A stretch of DNA of 64,000 nucleotides from Streptomyces sp. NBC_00490 (GTDB taxonomy: Bacteria; Actinomycetota; Actinomycetes; Streptomycetales; Streptomycetaceae), in NCBI RefSeq assembly GCF_036013645.1, contig NZ_CP107869.1:2604001-2668000 (forward strand), given 5' to 3'. Shown here in pieces: positions 27,063-36,829 of this stretch. The position numbers and the translations under genes were made by a program. The first letter of the stretch is position 1. Every line of letters starts with the position of its first letter. The notes under the pieces are model-generated. The model was not told where the DNA came from. It searched no databases and was given only the letters and a program-made list of their open reading frames with translations.

Positions 27063-28079
27063 GTGGCACAAGGCAGCGCACGCCCCACCAGCCGCGACGT
27101 CGCCCAAGCCGCCGACGTCTCCCAGGCCACCGTCTCCCTGGTACTCGGCGACAAATGGCGAGGCCGCGTCTCCCAAACCACCGCCGAACGGGTACGCCGA
27201 GCCGCCCACGAACTCGGCTACCGCCCCAACCTCGCCGCCCGCAACCTCCGCCTCGGCCGCACCCGCACCGTCCTGCTCGTCGTACCCGCCCTGACCACGG
27301 AATTCTTCGCCGGCGTCTACACCGGCGCCGCACGCATCGCCGCCGCACACGGCTTCGGCGTCCTCCTGTACCCCTCCCCCGAAGGCGTCGGCCCCGCCAG
27401 AAACCCCTTCGCCTCCGCCCAGGCCGCCCTGGACGGCGTCCTCGCCTCCTCCATGGCCGCAGACGCCCTCACCGCCATCCGCGGCGACCAACTCCCCCTC
27501 GTCATGCTCGACAGCGACCCCCACGGCAGCCTGGGCGCCGCGACCGTGAACCTCGACATCGCCGACGGCACCCGCCAGGTCGCCGACCACCTCCTGAACC
27601 AGGGACACCGCCGCTTCCTGCACCTGGCCGCCGACATCCCCTCCTGGACCTTCGAGGTACGCGCACGCGAACTCGCCGCACGCCTCGCAAAAGTGCCGGG
27701 CACCTCGCTCCGCACAGCACACACCCCCATGTCCATCGAAGGCGCCCTCACCGCCACCGAGACAGCACTCCACACACCCGGCCCCCACCCCACCGCCGTG
27801 GTCTGCGACGACGACAAACTCGCGGCCGGCGCCTACAAAGCCCTGCGCCGACGAGGCCTGCGCATCCCCGACGACGTCTCCGTCACCGGCGTCGATGACA
27901 TCGCCCTCGCCGCCGCCCTCGACCCGGAACTGACCACCGTACGACTCGACGCCGAACTCTTCGGCGAACACGGCATGCGCGCCCTCCTGGCAGTCCTGGA
28001 AGGCCGGACACCCGACGCCGGCGACATCCCCGTCGAGTTGGTCGTACGAGGCTCCACGGCACCCCCCACCGCCCCCTGA
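27063..28079 (+). CDS. LacI-family transcriptional regulator
   Basis: About 338 residues: N-terminal LacI helix-turn-helix and hinge (SRDVAQAADVSQATVSLVLGDKWRGRVSQTTAERVRRAAHELGYRPNLAARNL) followed by a periplasmic-binding-like domain that ends VTGVDDIALAAALDPELTTVRLDAELFG. GTG at 27063 follows AAGGAG at 27045-27050; an in-frame ATG at 27021 would add 14 residues. Divergent from the MFS-pafA pair, so it likely regulates that promoter and itself. The effector, probably a sugar or nucleoside, is unknown. Confidence 0.9.
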   Translation: MAQGSARPTSRDVAQAADVSQATVSLVLGDKWRGRVSQTTAERVRRAAHELGYRPNLAARNLRLGRTRTVLLVVPALTTEFFAGVYTGAARIAAAHGFGVLLYPSPEGVGPARNPFASAQAALDGVLASSMAADALTAIRGDQLPLVMLDSDPHGSLGAATVNLDIADGTRQVADHLLNQGHRRFLHLAADIPSWTFEVRARELAARLAKVPGTSLRTAHTPMSIEGALTATETALHTPGPHPTAVVCDDDKLAAGAYKALRRRGLRIPDDVSVTGVDDIALAAALDPELTTVRLDAELFGEHGMRALLAVLEGRTPDAGDIPVELVVRGSTAPPTAP

Positions 28080-28085
28080 ACGCCC

Positions 28086-28117
28086 TGTGCCCCGGCCGAG
28101 TCATCGGCCGGGGCACA
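28086..28117. terminator. Bidirectional terminator between lacI-type gene and prcA
   Basis: Perfect 14-bp stem TGTGCCCCGGCCGA/TCGGCCGGGGCACA with loop GTCA, between the convergent ends of the LacI gene (28079) and prcA (28143). Confidence 0.88.
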
Positions 28118-28142
28118 CAAAGGGACGCAACGAGACGCCGGA

Positions 28143-28880
28143 CTACTCCTCCTCGGAGCTCTCCGCCTCCGTGGCCGCGCCACCCGCCTCCAGAAGCCGG
28201 TCGAGCTGACGGCCCACAATGCGCTTGAACTTACGCTGCTGCGGACGCGTACGGTCCAGCACCGCCACCTCCAGACGCTCGGCGGGAATCTCCCGCTCCG
28301 TGCCGTTGGTGTCCCGGGACAAAGCCTGCACGGCCAGCTTCAGAGCCTCGGCGAGACTCATGCCGTCCTGATGACGCTGATCGAGGTACCCACTGATCTG
28401 CTCGGCATTGCCACCCACCGCGACCGAGCCATGCTCGTCCACGATCGAACCGTCATGCGGCAGCCGATAGATCTGATCACCCTCGGGCGTCTCCCCCACC
28501 TCGGCCACGACCAGCTCCACCTCGTACGGCTTCTCGGCCGCACTGGAGAAGATCGTGCCCAACGTCTGGGCATAGACATTCGCGAGACCACGAGCAGTCA
28601 CGTCATCACGGTCATAGGTATAGCCACGCAGATCCGCGTAGCGCACACCACCGATCCGCAGATTCTCGTACTCGTTGTACTTACCAGCCGCCGCGAAACC
28701 GATCCGGTCATAGATCTCGCTGAACTTGTGCAGCGCACGGGACGGGTTCTCACCGACGAAGACAATGCCGTCGGCATACTGCAGCACGACCAGGCTGCGA
28801 CCGCGAGCGATGCCCTTACGGGCGTACTCCGCCCGGTCGGCCATCGCCTGCTGGGGTGAGACATAGAACGGCGTCGACAC
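28143..28880 (-). CDS. prcA: Proteasome alpha subunit PrcA
   Basis: A 245-residue 20S proteasome alpha subunit: [44 protein letters not shown], with the long N-terminal helix that gates the pore and no N-terminal catalytic Thr. The acidic, disordered C-terminus ends ESSEEE. Seven copies form each outer ring; the ARC/Mpa C-terminus docks on them. GTG at 28880 lies 61 bp after prcB, in the usual prcB-prcA order. Confidence 0.97.
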   Translation of the reverse strand: MSTPFYVSPQQAMADRAEYARKGIARGRSLVVLQYADGIVFVGENPSRALHKFSEIYDRIGFAAAGKYNEYENLRIGGVRYADLRGYTYDRDDVTARGLANVYAQTLGTIFSSAAEKPYEVELVVAEVGETPEGDQIYRLPHDGSIVDEHGSVAVGGNAEQISGYLDQRHQDGMSLAEALKLAVQALSRDTNGTEREIPAERLEVAVLDRTRPQQRKFKRIVGRQLDRLLEAGGAATEAESSEEE

Positions 28881-28941
28881 CGGTTATCCGTCCCTTTCTG
28901 TCGAAGTCACTGCGATCACCTTGCAAGCACCTGATCCGCCG

Positions 28942-29787
28942 CTACAGCAGCGCGGCCCGCGGACCGTCAGGCTGCTCCAGACGCCGCTCCAGGATCGAAC
29001 GGGCGATCTCGGAGGACTCCTCGTCCGTCAGCCGGCGGAAACCGTCCTCGGTGATCACGGTGACGATCGGATAGATCCGGCGCGCGACATCGGGACCACC
29101 GGTCGCCGAATCGTCGTCAGCCGCGTCGTACAAGGCCTGCACCACCAGCATCGTGGCCTCGGCCTCGGACAGACCGTCATGGAAGAACTTCTTCATCGCA
29201 CCCCGGGCGAAGACCGAGCCCGAACCGGTGGCAGCGAAGTTGTGCTCCTCGGAACGACCACCCGTGACGTCGTAGGAGAAAATACGACCCCTGCCACGGT
29301 CCACGTCATACCCCGCGAACAGCGGCACCACGGCCAGACCCTGCATCGCCATACCGAGGTTGGAACGGATCATGGTCGACAGCCGGTTCGCCTTGCCCTC
29401 CAGCGAGAGCTGCGCCCCCTCGACCTTCTCGAAGTGCTCCAGCTCCAGCTGGAACAGCTTCACCATCTCCACGGCCAGACCAGCGGTGCCGGCGATACCG
29501 ACGGCCGAGTACTCGTCCGCCGGGAACACCTTCTCGATGTCCCGCTGCGCGATGACATTGCCCATCGTCGCCCGCCGGTCACCGGCCAGCACGACCCCGC
29601 CGGGGAAGGTCACGCCGACGATCGTGGTGCCGTGCGGCGCCTCGATCACGCCCTGGGTCGGCGGCAGTTGGCGGTTGCCCGGCAGCATCTCCGGCTGATG
29701 CGCGGACAGGAAGTCCATGAAGGAGGCGGACCCAGGCGTCAGGAAGGCAGCTGGTAGACGCCCGGTGCTACGAGTGTTGGCTTCCAC
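28942..29787 (-). CDS. prcB: Proteasome beta subunit PrcB
   Basis: A 281-residue beta precursor. The propeptide of 53 residues ends EAPHG, leaving Thr54 ([21 protein letters not shown]) as the N-terminal nucleophile after autocleavage; the lysine of the catalytic set is in [15 protein letters not shown] at 29787 begins [15 protein letters not shown], the known streptomycete N-terminus, with AAGGA six bases upstream inside the HNH gene. The first 49 bp overlap the HNH coding region in another frame. Confidence 0.97.
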   Translation of the reverse strand: MEANTRSTGRLPAAFLTPGSASFMDFLSAHQPEMLPGNRQLPPTQGVIEAPHGTTIVGVTFPGGVVLAGDRRATMGNVIAQRDIEKVFPADEYSAVGIAGTAGLAVEMVKLFQLELEHFEKVEGAQLSLEGKANRLSTMIRSNLGMAMQGLAVVPLFAGYDVDRGRGRIFSYDVTGGRSEEHNFAATGSGSVFARGAMKKFFHDGLSEAEATMLVVQALYDAADDDSATGGPDVARRIYPIVTVITEDGFRRLTDEESSEIARSILERRLEQPDGPRAALL

Positions 29788-30344
29788 GCGATTCCTTCCA
29801 CATACGTTGCAGCCCGCCTTATGACGTCGGGCCGATCCTTGAACTGCCCCAGCGCCGCGTTGCAGCTGAAGCACAGTACGCCTCGGACCCTACCCGTCTC
29901 ATGGCAGTGATCCACATGTTCGGCGGGAGCAGCAAGACATATGCAGCAGATACCTTGTTGCTCCGCGATCAACAAGTCCAACTGATGCGGAGCAAGTCCG
30001 TACTTGCGCCTGAAGTAGCTGATCCGGTTGCGCTCCGCCCGACACTCTCGGCAGTAACTCGCCCAGCCGTCCGATGAGGTCTTGTTCCGCTCCCACTCGG
30101 AGTGCGGCTTCACCCCTTCGCACTGCGGGCACCGCTTGTGCCCTGAAGGGACGAGAACCTTCTCCCGGACCTTCTTCCCCTTGGCCTCCTGGCGCCGCCG
30201 ATAGTGCGCGGCGCCGTACTGCGCCACGCACTCCCGGCAGTGCACCTGGAGGCCGTCCCGCCGATTCCTGTCCCGCGCGAACGCAGCAAGCGACAGATTG
30301 CGCTGGCACTTCCTGCACTGCTTCGAGTTCGGCTCGTCAACCAC
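29739..30344 (-). CDS. Endonuclease VII-like HNH protein within the proteasome operon
   Basis: A 201-residue Cys-rich protein: two N-terminal zinc modules (CRKC...CREC; CPQC...[10 protein letters not shown]) followed by a recombination endonuclease VII/HNH domain ([36 protein letters not shown]). The DHCH and CFSC elements would bind metal and cut DNA. It sits between pup and prcB and overlaps the prcB start by 49 bp. Hand-counted GC over 29881-30060 is about 58%, well below the surroundings, hinting at later acquisition. Streptomyces genomes usually keep such a gene here, as I recall, but no role in proteolysis is known. Confidence 0.88.
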   Translation of the reverse strand: MVDEPNSKQCRKCQRNLSLAAFARDRNRRDGLQVHCRECVAQYGAAHYRRRQEAKGKKVREKVLVPSGHKRCPQCEGVKPHSEWERNKTSSDGWASYCRECRAERNRISYFRRKYGLAPHQLDLLIAEQQGICCICLAAPAEHVDHCHETGRVRGVLCFSCNAALGQFKDRPDVIRRAATYVEGIAWKPTLVAPGVYQLPS

Positions 30345-30393
30345 CCTGACCCCCCGCCACCTTCAGATCGAAGGCAAAGTGGCCAGACGACCG

Positions 30394-30612
30394 TTACTCT
30401 CCACCTTTTTGCACGAAGGACCTCACGAAATCCTCTGCGTTCTCCTCGAGTACGTCATCGATTTCGTCCAGAACCGAGTCGACGTCGTCGCTCAGCTTTT
30501 CCTGGCGCTCCTTGAGGTCGTCGGTGGCTGCCGCCTCCGGCGCCGCCTCCTCGACTTCCTCGGTGGAGCGTGTGGCCTTCTGCTGGCCGCCGCCGGTGTC
30601 CTTGGTTGACAT
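30394..30612 (-). CDS. pup: Prokaryotic ubiquitin-like protein Pup
   Basis: A 72-residue intrinsically disordered modifier: STKDTGGGQQKATRSTEE, central helix-forming region DLKERQEKLSDDVDSVLDEIDDVLEENAEDFV, and C-terminus FVQKGGE. The last residue is glutamate, encoded by GAG before TAA, so Pup can be ligated by PafA without prior deamidation. The central region binds the ARC/Mpa coiled coil. ATG at 30612 is chosen; an in-frame GTG at 30642 would add ten residues. It lies 49 bp upstream of the HNH gene. Confidence 0.97.
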   Translation of the reverse strand: MSTKDTGGGQQKATRSTEEVEEAAPEAAATDDLKERQEKLSDDVDSVLDEIDDVLEENAEDFVRSFVQKGGE

Positions 30613-30681
30613 AACCCTCACCCCGCTCGTTTCGCCCGACATGGTCGCCAGGTCGGCTATCCGCCGATCGGTGATGATCAG

Positions 30682-30687
30682 ACCCTA
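30682..30687 (-). promoter_or_regulatory. Candidate -10 box for pup
   Basis: On the minus strand TAGGGT, preceded by GCTTG, fits the HrdB -10 consensus TAGRRT and would start the mRNA about 60 bases before pup. No good -35 is visible. The pup-dop gap (30613-30800) holds nothing else recognised. Confidence 0.35.
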
Positions 30688-30800
30688 CAAGCCCGGTCTG
30701 ACATCGGCCCCGCAGTTTCCTCAACGTACGGGGGCCATCTCGATGATTCCCGGACGTCGGGATTTCCACCCTGTCCGGAGGTCTCGTTCCGGGTACCCGC

Positions 30801-32312
30801 TCAGCCGCCGGACAGGACCCTGACCAGGTCTTCCGCGGTGCGACAGCGGTCCAGGAGCTCCTTGACGTGATTACGCGTTCCGCGAAGCGGTTCCAGGGTT
30901 GGAACGCGCTGCAGAGAGTCCCGCCCCGGCAGGTCGAAGATCACCGAGTCCCAGGAGGCCGCGGCGACGTCGTCGGCGTACTGCTCGAGGCAGCGGCCCC
31001 GGAAGTACGCGCGGGTGTCCTCCGGCGGCTTCGTACGGGCCCGCTCGACGTCGGACTCGTCCAGGAGGCGCTTGATCCTGCCGCGGGCGGCGAGACGGTT
31101 GTAGAGGCCCTTCTCGGCCCGTACGTCGGCGTACTGGAGGTCGAGGAGGTGGAGCTTGGCGGCGTCCCAGTCGAGGTCGTCGCGGCGCCGGTAGCCCTCC
31201 ATGAGCTCGCGCTTGGCGACCCAGTCCAGTTCGCCCGCGAGGCTCATGGGGTCGTTCTCGAGCCGGTTGAGAGTGTCCTCCCAGCGGGCCAGGACGTCCT
31301 TGGTCTGTTCGTCGGCGTCCGCGCCGAAGCGCTCCTCCACGTACTTGCGGGACAGCTCGAAGTACTCCATCTGCAGTTGGACCGCGGTGAGTGTGCGGCC
31401 GCTGCGGAGGGTGACCAGGCGCTGGAGTGTCGGGTCGTGGGAGACCTGGTGGAGGGTGCGTACGGGCTGGTCCACGGCCAGGTCGACGGCGATGAAGCCG
31501 TCCTCGATCATGGACAGGACCAGGGCGGTCGTACCGAGCTTGAGGTAGGTGGAGATCTCCGAGAGGTTCGCGTCGCCGATGATCACGTGGAGGCGGCGGT
31601 ACTTCTCGGCGTCCGCGTGCGGCTCGTCGCGGGTGTTGATGATGGGGCGCTTGAGGGTGGTCTCGAGGCCGACCTCGACCTCGAAGTAGTCGGCGCGCTG
31701 GCTGATCTGGAAGCCGTGTTCGTGGCCGTCCTGGCCGATGCCGACGCGGCCGGCTCCGGCGAAGACCTGGCGGGAGACGAAGAAGGGCGTGAGGTGGCGC
31801 ACGATGTCCGAGAAGGGGGTTTCCCGCTTCATCAGGTAGTTCTCGTGTGTGCCGTAGGAGGCGCCCTTGTTGTCGGTGTTGTTCTTGTAGAGGTGGATCG
31901 GCTGGGCGCCGGGGAGCTGGGCCGCGCGTTCGGCGGCTTCGGCCATGATGCGTTCGCCGGCTTTGTCCCAGAGGACTGCGTCGCGTGGGTTGGTGACCTC
32001 GGGGGCGCTGTACTCGGGGTGTGCGTGGTCGACGTACAGGCGTGCGCCGTTGGTGAGGATGACGTTGGCGAGGCCGATGTCCTCGTCGGTGAGCTGGCTG
32101 GAGTCGGCGGTTTCGCGGGCGAGGTCGAAGCCCCGCGCGTCCCGCAGCGGGTTCTCCTCCTCGAAGTCCCAGCGGGCCCGTCGGGCCCGGTGCATCGCCG
32201 CCGCGTAGGCGTTGACGATCTGGGACGAGGTGAGCATGGCATTGGCGTTGGGGTGGCCGGGGACGGAGATCCCGTACTCCGTCTCGATGCCCATTACTCG
32301 CCGTACAGTCAT
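30801..32312 (-). CDS. dop: Depupylase/deamidase Dop
   Basis: A 503-residue paralogue of PafA. It carries the Dop-specific loop ([23 protein letters not shown], about 48-70) and catalytic Asp95 in [35 protein letters not shown] and [26 protein letters not shown] are shared with PafA. It removes Pup from substrates, and in GGQ species deamidates Pup; since Pup here already ends in Glu, depupylation should be its main job. It lies directly downstream of the ARC ATPase gene. Confidence 0.97.
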   Translation of the reverse strand: MTVRRVMGIETEYGISVPGHPNANAMLTSSQIVNAYAAAMHRARRARWDFEEENPLRDARGFDLARETADSSQLTDEDIGLANVILTNGARLYVDHAHPEYSAPEVTNPRDAVLWDKAGERIMAEAAERAAQLPGAQPIHLYKNNTDNKGASYGTHENYLMKRETPFSDIVRHLTPFFVSRQVFAGAGRVGIGQDGHEHGFQISQRADYFEVEVGLETTLKRPIINTRDEPHADAEKYRRLHVIIGDANLSEISTYLKLGTTALVLSMIEDGFIAVDLAVDQPVRTLHQVSHDPTLQRLVTLRSGRTLTAVQLQMEYFELSRKYVEERFGADADEQTKDVLARWEDTLNRLENDPMSLAGELDWVAKRELMEGYRRRDDLDWDAAKLHLLDLQYADVRAEKGLYNRLAARGRIKRLLDESDVERARTKPPEDTRAYFRGRCLEQYADDVAAASWDSVIFDLPGRDSLQRVPTLEPLRGTRNHVKELLDRCRTAEDLVRVLSGG

Positions 32313-32514
32313 GCGGCCCTCCTTGCCCGGCGGCGCCCTCGGTCGGGGGCGGCGCTCAAGTACCGCTGGCGCTCCGGTGCGTGTGCGGTGCCCGTCCCCG
32401 CACTGCGCGACTCGGCGGTACCGAAGAGCCTAGAACGGCTTTGCGCTGGTGGGGAGATCATTTGCGTCATTGCCTTGCACGCCTCTTGTTCCGGTTAGTT
32501 GCCTGAAAAACAGT

Positions 32515-32549
32515 CGGCTGCGGGTACCCGGTGAGGGCACCCGCAGCCG
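32515..32549 (-). terminator. Intrinsic terminator of the ARC ATPase gene
   Basis: 11-bp stem CGGCTGCGGGT/ACCCGCAGCCG, on the minus strand followed by ACTGTTTTTC, nine bases beyond the ARC stop. It separates arc from dop, so dop likely has its own promoter within 32313-32514. Confidence 0.85.
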
Positions 32550-32557
32550 CCCTGCTT

Positions 32558-34324
32558 TTACAGGTACTGACCGGTGTTGGCCACCGTGTCGATGGAGCGT
32601 CCGGTGTCGGCACCCTGCTTTCCGGTGATGAGGGTACGGATGTAGACGATCCGTTCGCCCTTCTTTCCGGAGATCCGGGCCCAGTCGTCCGGGTTGGTGG
32701 TGTTGGGCAGGTCCTCGTTCTCCTTGAACTCGTCCACGCAGGCCTGGAGGAGGTGGGAGACGCGAAGGCCCTTGGCGTTGTGGTCGAGGAAGTCCTTGAT
32801 CGCCATTTTCTTGGCGCGGCCCACGATGTTCTCGATCATGGCGCCGGAGTTGAAGTCCTTGAAGTAGAGGACTTCCTTGTCGCCGTTGGCGTAGGTGACT
32901 TCCAGGAAGCGGTTTTCCTCGGATTCGGCGTACATGTGTTCCACGGCGGTCTGGATCATGCTCTGGACCGTGGTGGTCCGGTTGCCGCCGTGCTCGCCGA
33001 CGTCGTCGGAGTGCAGCGGGAGGCGTTCGGTCAGGTACTTGCCGAAGATGTCCTTGGCGGCCTCGGCGTCGGGACGCTCGATCTTGATCTTCACGTCCAG
33101 GCGGCCGGGGCGCAGGATGGCGGGGTCGATCATGTCCTCGCGGTTGGAGGCGCCGATCACGACCACGTTCTGCAGGCCTTCCACGCCGTCGATCTCGGCG
33201 AGCAGCTGGGGGACGATGGTGTTCTCCACGTCCGAGCTGACACCGGAGCCGCGGGTGCGGAAGAGGGATTCCATCTCGTCGAAGAAGACGATGACGGGGG
33301 TGCCCTCGGAGGCCTTCTCACGTGCGCGCTGGAAGACGAGGCGGATTTGCCGCTCGGTCTCGCCGACGTACTTGTTGAGGAGTTCGGGGCCCTTGATGTT
33401 GAGGAAGAAGCTCTTGCCGGTGGCTTGGCCGGTGACTTCGGCGACCTTCTTGGCCAGCGAGTTGGCGACGGCTTTGGCGATGAGTGTCTTGCCGCATCCG
33501 GGGGGCCCGTAGAGCAGCACGCCCTTGGGCGGCCGCAGTTCGTGCTCCTTGAACAGGTCGGGGTAGAGGTACGGGAGCTCGACCGCGTCGCGGATGGCCT
33601 CGATCTGGCCGCCGAGACCGCCGATCTGCTCGTAGCCGATGTCGGGGACCTCTTCGAGGACGAGTTCCTCGACCTCGCTCTTGGGAACGACTTCGTAGAC
33701 GTATCCGGATCGGGGTTCGAGGAGCAGGGCGTCGCCGGGGCGGATGACTACGTCCAGGAGTGGCTCGGCGAGCCGGACCACCCTTTCCTCGTCGGTGTGT
33801 CCCTGCACGAGTGCGCGTTCGCCGTCCTCGAGGATTTCCTTGAGGGTGACGATGTCGCCGACGCTCTCGAACTCCATGGCCTCGACCACGTTGAGTGCTT
33901 CGTTGAGCATCAGTTCCTGGCCGCGCCGGAGTTCTTCGAGTTCGACGCTGGGGCTGACGTTCACGCGGAGTTTGCGTCCTCCGGTGAAGATGTCGGCGGT
34001 GCCGTCCTCGTTGGCCTGCAGGAAGACTCCGAAGCCGGCCGGGGGCTGTGCGAGCCGGTCGACTTCTTCCTTGAGGGCCACGATCTGGTCGCGGGCCTCG
34101 CGGAGCGTGTTGGCGAGTCGTTCGTTCTGGGCGGACACGCCGGCCAGATTGGTCTGCAGTTCGACGATCCGCTCTTCGAGAATTCTCGTGTGCCGCGGAG
34201 AGTCGGCGAGCTTGCGTCGCAGGACGGCGATCTCCTGCTCAAGGTAGGCAATCTGCCCGGCCGGGTCGTCGGACCCTCGTCCCGGGCGGATGCCGCGGTT
34301 CATGTCGTCGTCGTGGGCTGCCAC
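32558..34324 (-). CDS. arc: Proteasomal AAA+ ATPase ARC/Mpa
   Basis: A 588-residue hexameric unfoldase. N-terminal coiled coil ([36 protein letters not shown]...) that captures Pup, tandem OB folds, then an AAA+ domain with Walker A GPPGCGKT, Walker B FFDEME and arginine-finger region [17 protein letters not shown]. The extreme C-terminus NTGQYL is the proteasome-docking tail. GTG at 34324 begins AAHDDD and follows GGAGGAGG. It delivers pupylated proteins to PrcAB. Confidence 0.97.
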   Translation of the reverse strand: MAAHDDDMNRGIRPGRGSDDPAGQIAYLEQEIAVLRRKLADSPRHTRILEERIVELQTNLAGVSAQNERLANTLREARDQIVALKEEVDRLAQPPAGFGVFLQANEDGTADIFTGGRKLRVNVSPSVELEELRRGQELMLNEALNVVEAMEFESVGDIVTLKEILEDGERALVQGHTDEERVVRLAEPLLDVVIRPGDALLLEPRSGYVYEVVPKSEVEELVLEEVPDIGYEQIGGLGGQIEAIRDAVELPYLYPDLFKEHELRPPKGVLLYGPPGCGKTLIAKAVANSLAKKVAEVTGQATGKSFFLNIKGPELLNKYVGETERQIRLVFQRAREKASEGTPVIVFFDEMESLFRTRGSGVSSDVENTIVPQLLAEIDGVEGLQNVVVIGASNREDMIDPAILRPGRLDVKIKIERPDAEAAKDIFGKYLTERLPLHSDDVGEHGGNRTTTVQSMIQTAVEHMYAESEENRFLEVTYANGDKEVLYFKDFNSGAMIENIVGRAKKMAIKDFLDHNAKGLRVSHLLQACVDEFKENEDLPNTTNPDDWARISGKKGERIVYIRTLITGKQGADTGRSIDTVANTGQYL

Positions 34325-34758
34325 GGTCCTCACCTCCTCCAAGGGGAGCTGGACGCTTCCAGACCCTACCTGGGTGGGTGTCGATTGAAACCCCTAGATC
34401 ACTATGAGTGTCAAGGTGTGTCGTCGGTCACCCTGCGCCATCCCTCTACGCCGTGTGGATACCCAGTGAACGTGCTTCAGAAGCGGACTGTTCCAAGGTC
34501 GGAGTGCTCGAAATCTTCCACGGTGGGCTGGAGTTGCCCACAGCGTCGCCGGTCGGGGGCCCGTGGAACTGGGGCTCGGGCGTCCGCGGCGGGCTCCAGC
34601 GGGGCTGCGGTCCGGCTCGATCGCGTCTTGAGTTCGTTGACGGAGCGTGTACGGACGGGCGGGGCGTGTCACGGTCCGGGGCGCCTTTGGCGGGGCCGTC
34701 GGGCGCGGGTGGCCGGGGGTAGGGTCGTGGGTGTTCAGCACCCGATGGGGCAGGAGAC
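34325..34758. other. Divergent intergenic region, arc/ferredoxin
   Basis: 434 bp without a credible gene. The minus strand has TAGGGT at 34363-34368, a plausible HrdB-type -10 box for arc; the plus strand has TAGGGT at 34720-34725, 33 bp before the ferredoxin start. Small ORFs of about 104 codons on both strands lack family resemblance and good ribosome-binding sites. Confidence 0.4.
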
Positions 34759-35064
34759 ATGAGCGTGCAGCAGGAAGCTGTGGCCGACGGTGAGGCTCTC
34801 GAGGTCTGGATCGATCAGGATCTCTGTACCGGCGACGGCATCTGTGCGCAGTACGCGCCCGAGGTGTTCGAGCTGGACATCGATGGTCTGGCCTATGTGA
34901 AGGGCGCGGGCGACGAGCTGCTGCAAGCAAAGGGCGCGACGACGCCGGTGCCGCTGCCGTTGCTGACCGACGTGGTGGACTCGGCCAAGGAGTGTCCCGG
35001 CGAGTGCATTCATGTGCGCCGGGTGTCGGATCTGGTCGAGGTGTACGGGCCCGAGGCGGACTGA
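34759..35064 (+). CDS. 3Fe-4S type ferredoxin
   Basis: A 101-residue acidic ferredoxin. Cluster ligands are in DLCTGDGICAQYAPE and AKECPGECIHV: Cys-x5-Cys plus a distal Cys-Pro, the pattern of 3Fe-4S ferredoxins that feed P450s. ATG at 34759 follows CAGGAG. It stands alone, 31 kb from the rar P450, so its partner is unknown; an electron donor role to some P450 or oxygenase is the family expectation. Confidence 0.9.
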   Translation: MSVQQEAVADGEALEVWIDQDLCTGDGICAQYAPEVFELDIDGLAYVKGAGDELLQAKGATTPVPLPLLTDVVDSAKECPGECIHVRRVSDLVEVYGPEAD

Positions 35065-35088
35065 GTCGTCGGGTGCCCCTCGTGCGTA

Positions 35089-35667
35089 TCAGACGCTGTG
35101 GGCGCCTGCGGGTGTGGAGCGGAGGAAGGTGCCGTTCTTCCACTGCCACTTGGCGCTCGTGGTGACGTCGGGGCAGCAACTGGGTACGGAGTCCGAGGAG
35201 TAGCCGACCATGTCGGCGGTGACCGTCGCGTCGGAGACCGTGAGGGTGTTGACGGTGACGCGGTCCTTGGGGTTCACGAGGGTCGCCACGACGCGGGGGG
35301 TTGTGGCGTCGGCGGCCTGGGTGAGGACGTAGACGCCGTCGGGTGGGGTGCCCATGGGGGCGTCGCAGTGGACGACTGCCACGGTTTCGGGCCTGCCGTC
35401 GCCGTCGAGGTCGCCGGTGGCTTTCTTCATCACGAGTGCCTTGACCGGGCCGCATTCGATCGGGAAGTCGATGTGGGCGGGGTCGGGGGCGGTGACGGTG
35501 GCGGGGGCGCTGTGTGACTGGGGGCCGGCGGCCTGGGCGGCGGTGGCCGGATTCGGTTGGAGTACCGAGGAGAGGGCTATGACGCCGGCGACTGCTGTGG
35601 CGGTGGCGACCCAGTGGATGGGGCGGGTGTGGGTGTGAGCGAGTTCCGGGACCGCGGATTGCTGCAC
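35089..35667 (-). CDS. Exported hypothetical protein
   Basis: About 192 residues with an N-terminal hydrophobic segment (HWVATATAVAGVIALSSVLQ) that is a signal peptide or anchor, then PNPATAAQAAG, a likely signal-peptidase region. The mature part has DLDGDGRPETVAVVHCD, similar to FG-GAP/VCBS calcium-binding repeats, and a C-terminal SVPSCCPDVTTSAKWQWKNGTF that could form disulfides. GTG at 35667 is preferred because GGGAG lies nine bases upstream. No known function. Confidence 0.72.
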   Translation of the reverse strand: MQQSAVPELAHTHTRPIHWVATATAVAGVIALSSVLQPNPATAAQAAGPQSHSAPATVTAPDPAHIDFPIECGPVKALVMKKATGDLDGDGRPETVAVVHCDAPMGTPPDGVYVLTQAADATTPRVVATLVNPKDRVTVNTLTVSDATVTADMVGYSSDSVPSCCPDVTTSAKWQWKNGTFLRSTPAGAHSV

Positions 35668-35803
35668 TGAGGGTGACTCCCGAGAGGGCTGGTGCCGGTG
35701 GGGGTGGCCAGCATGCTGCCACAAGGCTCGGCGTGGCGGAACGGCGGGGTCGGTGCTTGTCGGCTCGCGGCCTTGCGTTTTCTGGTGCGGTGTCAAGGAA
35801 AAA

Positions 35804-35851
35804 GCGCCGTGGCCGAGTTCCGGACGGCTGTCGGGAACTCGGCCACGGCGC
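35804..35851 (-). terminator. Strong terminator after trmI
   Basis: Perfect 18-bp stem (35804-35821 with 35834-35851) followed on the minus strand by TTTTTCC, 30 bp beyond the trmI stop. A textbook intrinsic terminator. Confidence 0.92.
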
Positions 35852-35880
35852 GGTTGCGTTGTGTGGGGCTGGGGGCCGCC

Positions 35881-36783
35881 TCAGCGGCCGGAGCCGCCGT
35901 CGGCGTTCGGACCGGTGTAGTCCTCGCCGTAGGCGCCCTTTGCGGGGCGGCGGCGGCGCATGGGCGGCTCGACGCCGTCGGCGAGGCGGCGGGCGGTGAG
36001 GAGGAAGCCGGTGTGGCCGATCATCCGGTGGTCCGGGCGGACGGCCAGGCCTTCGACATGCCAGTTGCGGATCATCGTCTCCCAGGAGGTCGGCTCGTTG
36101 AAGCAGCCGATCTCGCGGATGGATTCGACGGTCCGGGCAAGCTGCGTGGTGGTCGCCACGTAGCAGCACAGGATGCCGCCGGGGACGAGTGCCTTGGAGA
36201 CGGCCTCGAGGCATTCCCAGGGGGCGAGCATGTCGAGGATGACGCGGTCGACGTCGGTGTCGGACAGGTTGTCCTGGAGGTCGCCGACGGTGAGCTGCCA
36301 GGCGGGGTGCGGGCCGCCGAAGTAGCGCTCGACGTTCTGTTGGGCGATCTCGGCGAAGTCCTCGCGGCGCTCGTAGCTGTGCAGCATGCCCTGGTCGCCG
36401 ATGGCGCGCAGCAGGAAGCTGCTGAGCGAGCCGGAGCCGACGCCGGCTTCGACGACGCGTGCGCCGGGGAAGATGTCGGCGAAGGCGAGGATCTGCCCCG
36501 CGTCCTTCGGGTAGACGACGGCTGCCCCGCGGGGCATGGACAGGACGTAGTCGGGGAGCAGGGGGCGCAGCGCGAGGTAGGCGACGTTCCCGGTGGTGCG
36601 GACAACGCTGCCCTCGGGAGCACCGATCAGTTCGTCGTGGGGGAAGGAACCCTTGTGGGTGTGGAAGTTCTTCCCGGCCTCGAGCGTGAACGTGTAGTGG
36701 CGGCCCTTGGGGTCGGTCAGCTGAACCTGGTCCCCGACCTTGAAGGGCCCGCGCCTGCGGGCGGCACCGGTCGGTTCGGACAT
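35881..36783 (-). CDS. trmI: tRNA (adenine-N1-)-methyltransferase TrmI
   Basis: A 300-residue SAM-dependent enzyme making m1A58 in the T-loop of tRNA. Small N-terminal beta domain (FKVGDQVQLTDPKGRHYTFTLEAGKNFHTHKG), then the Rossmann methyltransferase with motif I VVEAGVGSGSLSSFLLRA and the active-site region VILDMLAPWECLEAVSKAL. In mycobacteria trmI also lies close to the proteasome locus, consistent with this position 1.6 kb from arc. ATG at 36783. Confidence 0.94.
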   Translation of the reverse strand: MSEPTGAARRRGPFKVGDQVQLTDPKGRHYTFTLEAGKNFHTHKGSFPHDELIGAPEGSVVRTTGNVAYLALRPLLPDYVLSMPRGAAVVYPKDAGQILAFADIFPGARVVEAGVGSGSLSSFLLRAIGDQGMLHSYERREDFAEIAQQNVERYFGGPHPAWQLTVGDLQDNLSDTDVDRVILDMLAPWECLEAVSKALVPGGILCCYVATTTQLARTVESIREIGCFNEPTSWETMIRNWHVEGLAVRPDHRMIGHTGFLLTARRLADGVEPPMRRRRPAKGAYGEDYTGPNADGGSGR

Positions 36784-36829
36784 GTGAACAGACTACCGGG
36801 GTTTGTGGGGGGCGCCGACCACGGGGAGT

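Noticed and set aside
34408..34760. Small ORFs on both strands in the arc-ferredoxin gap
   Set aside because: Low-complexity composition, no homology recognised and poor start contexts.
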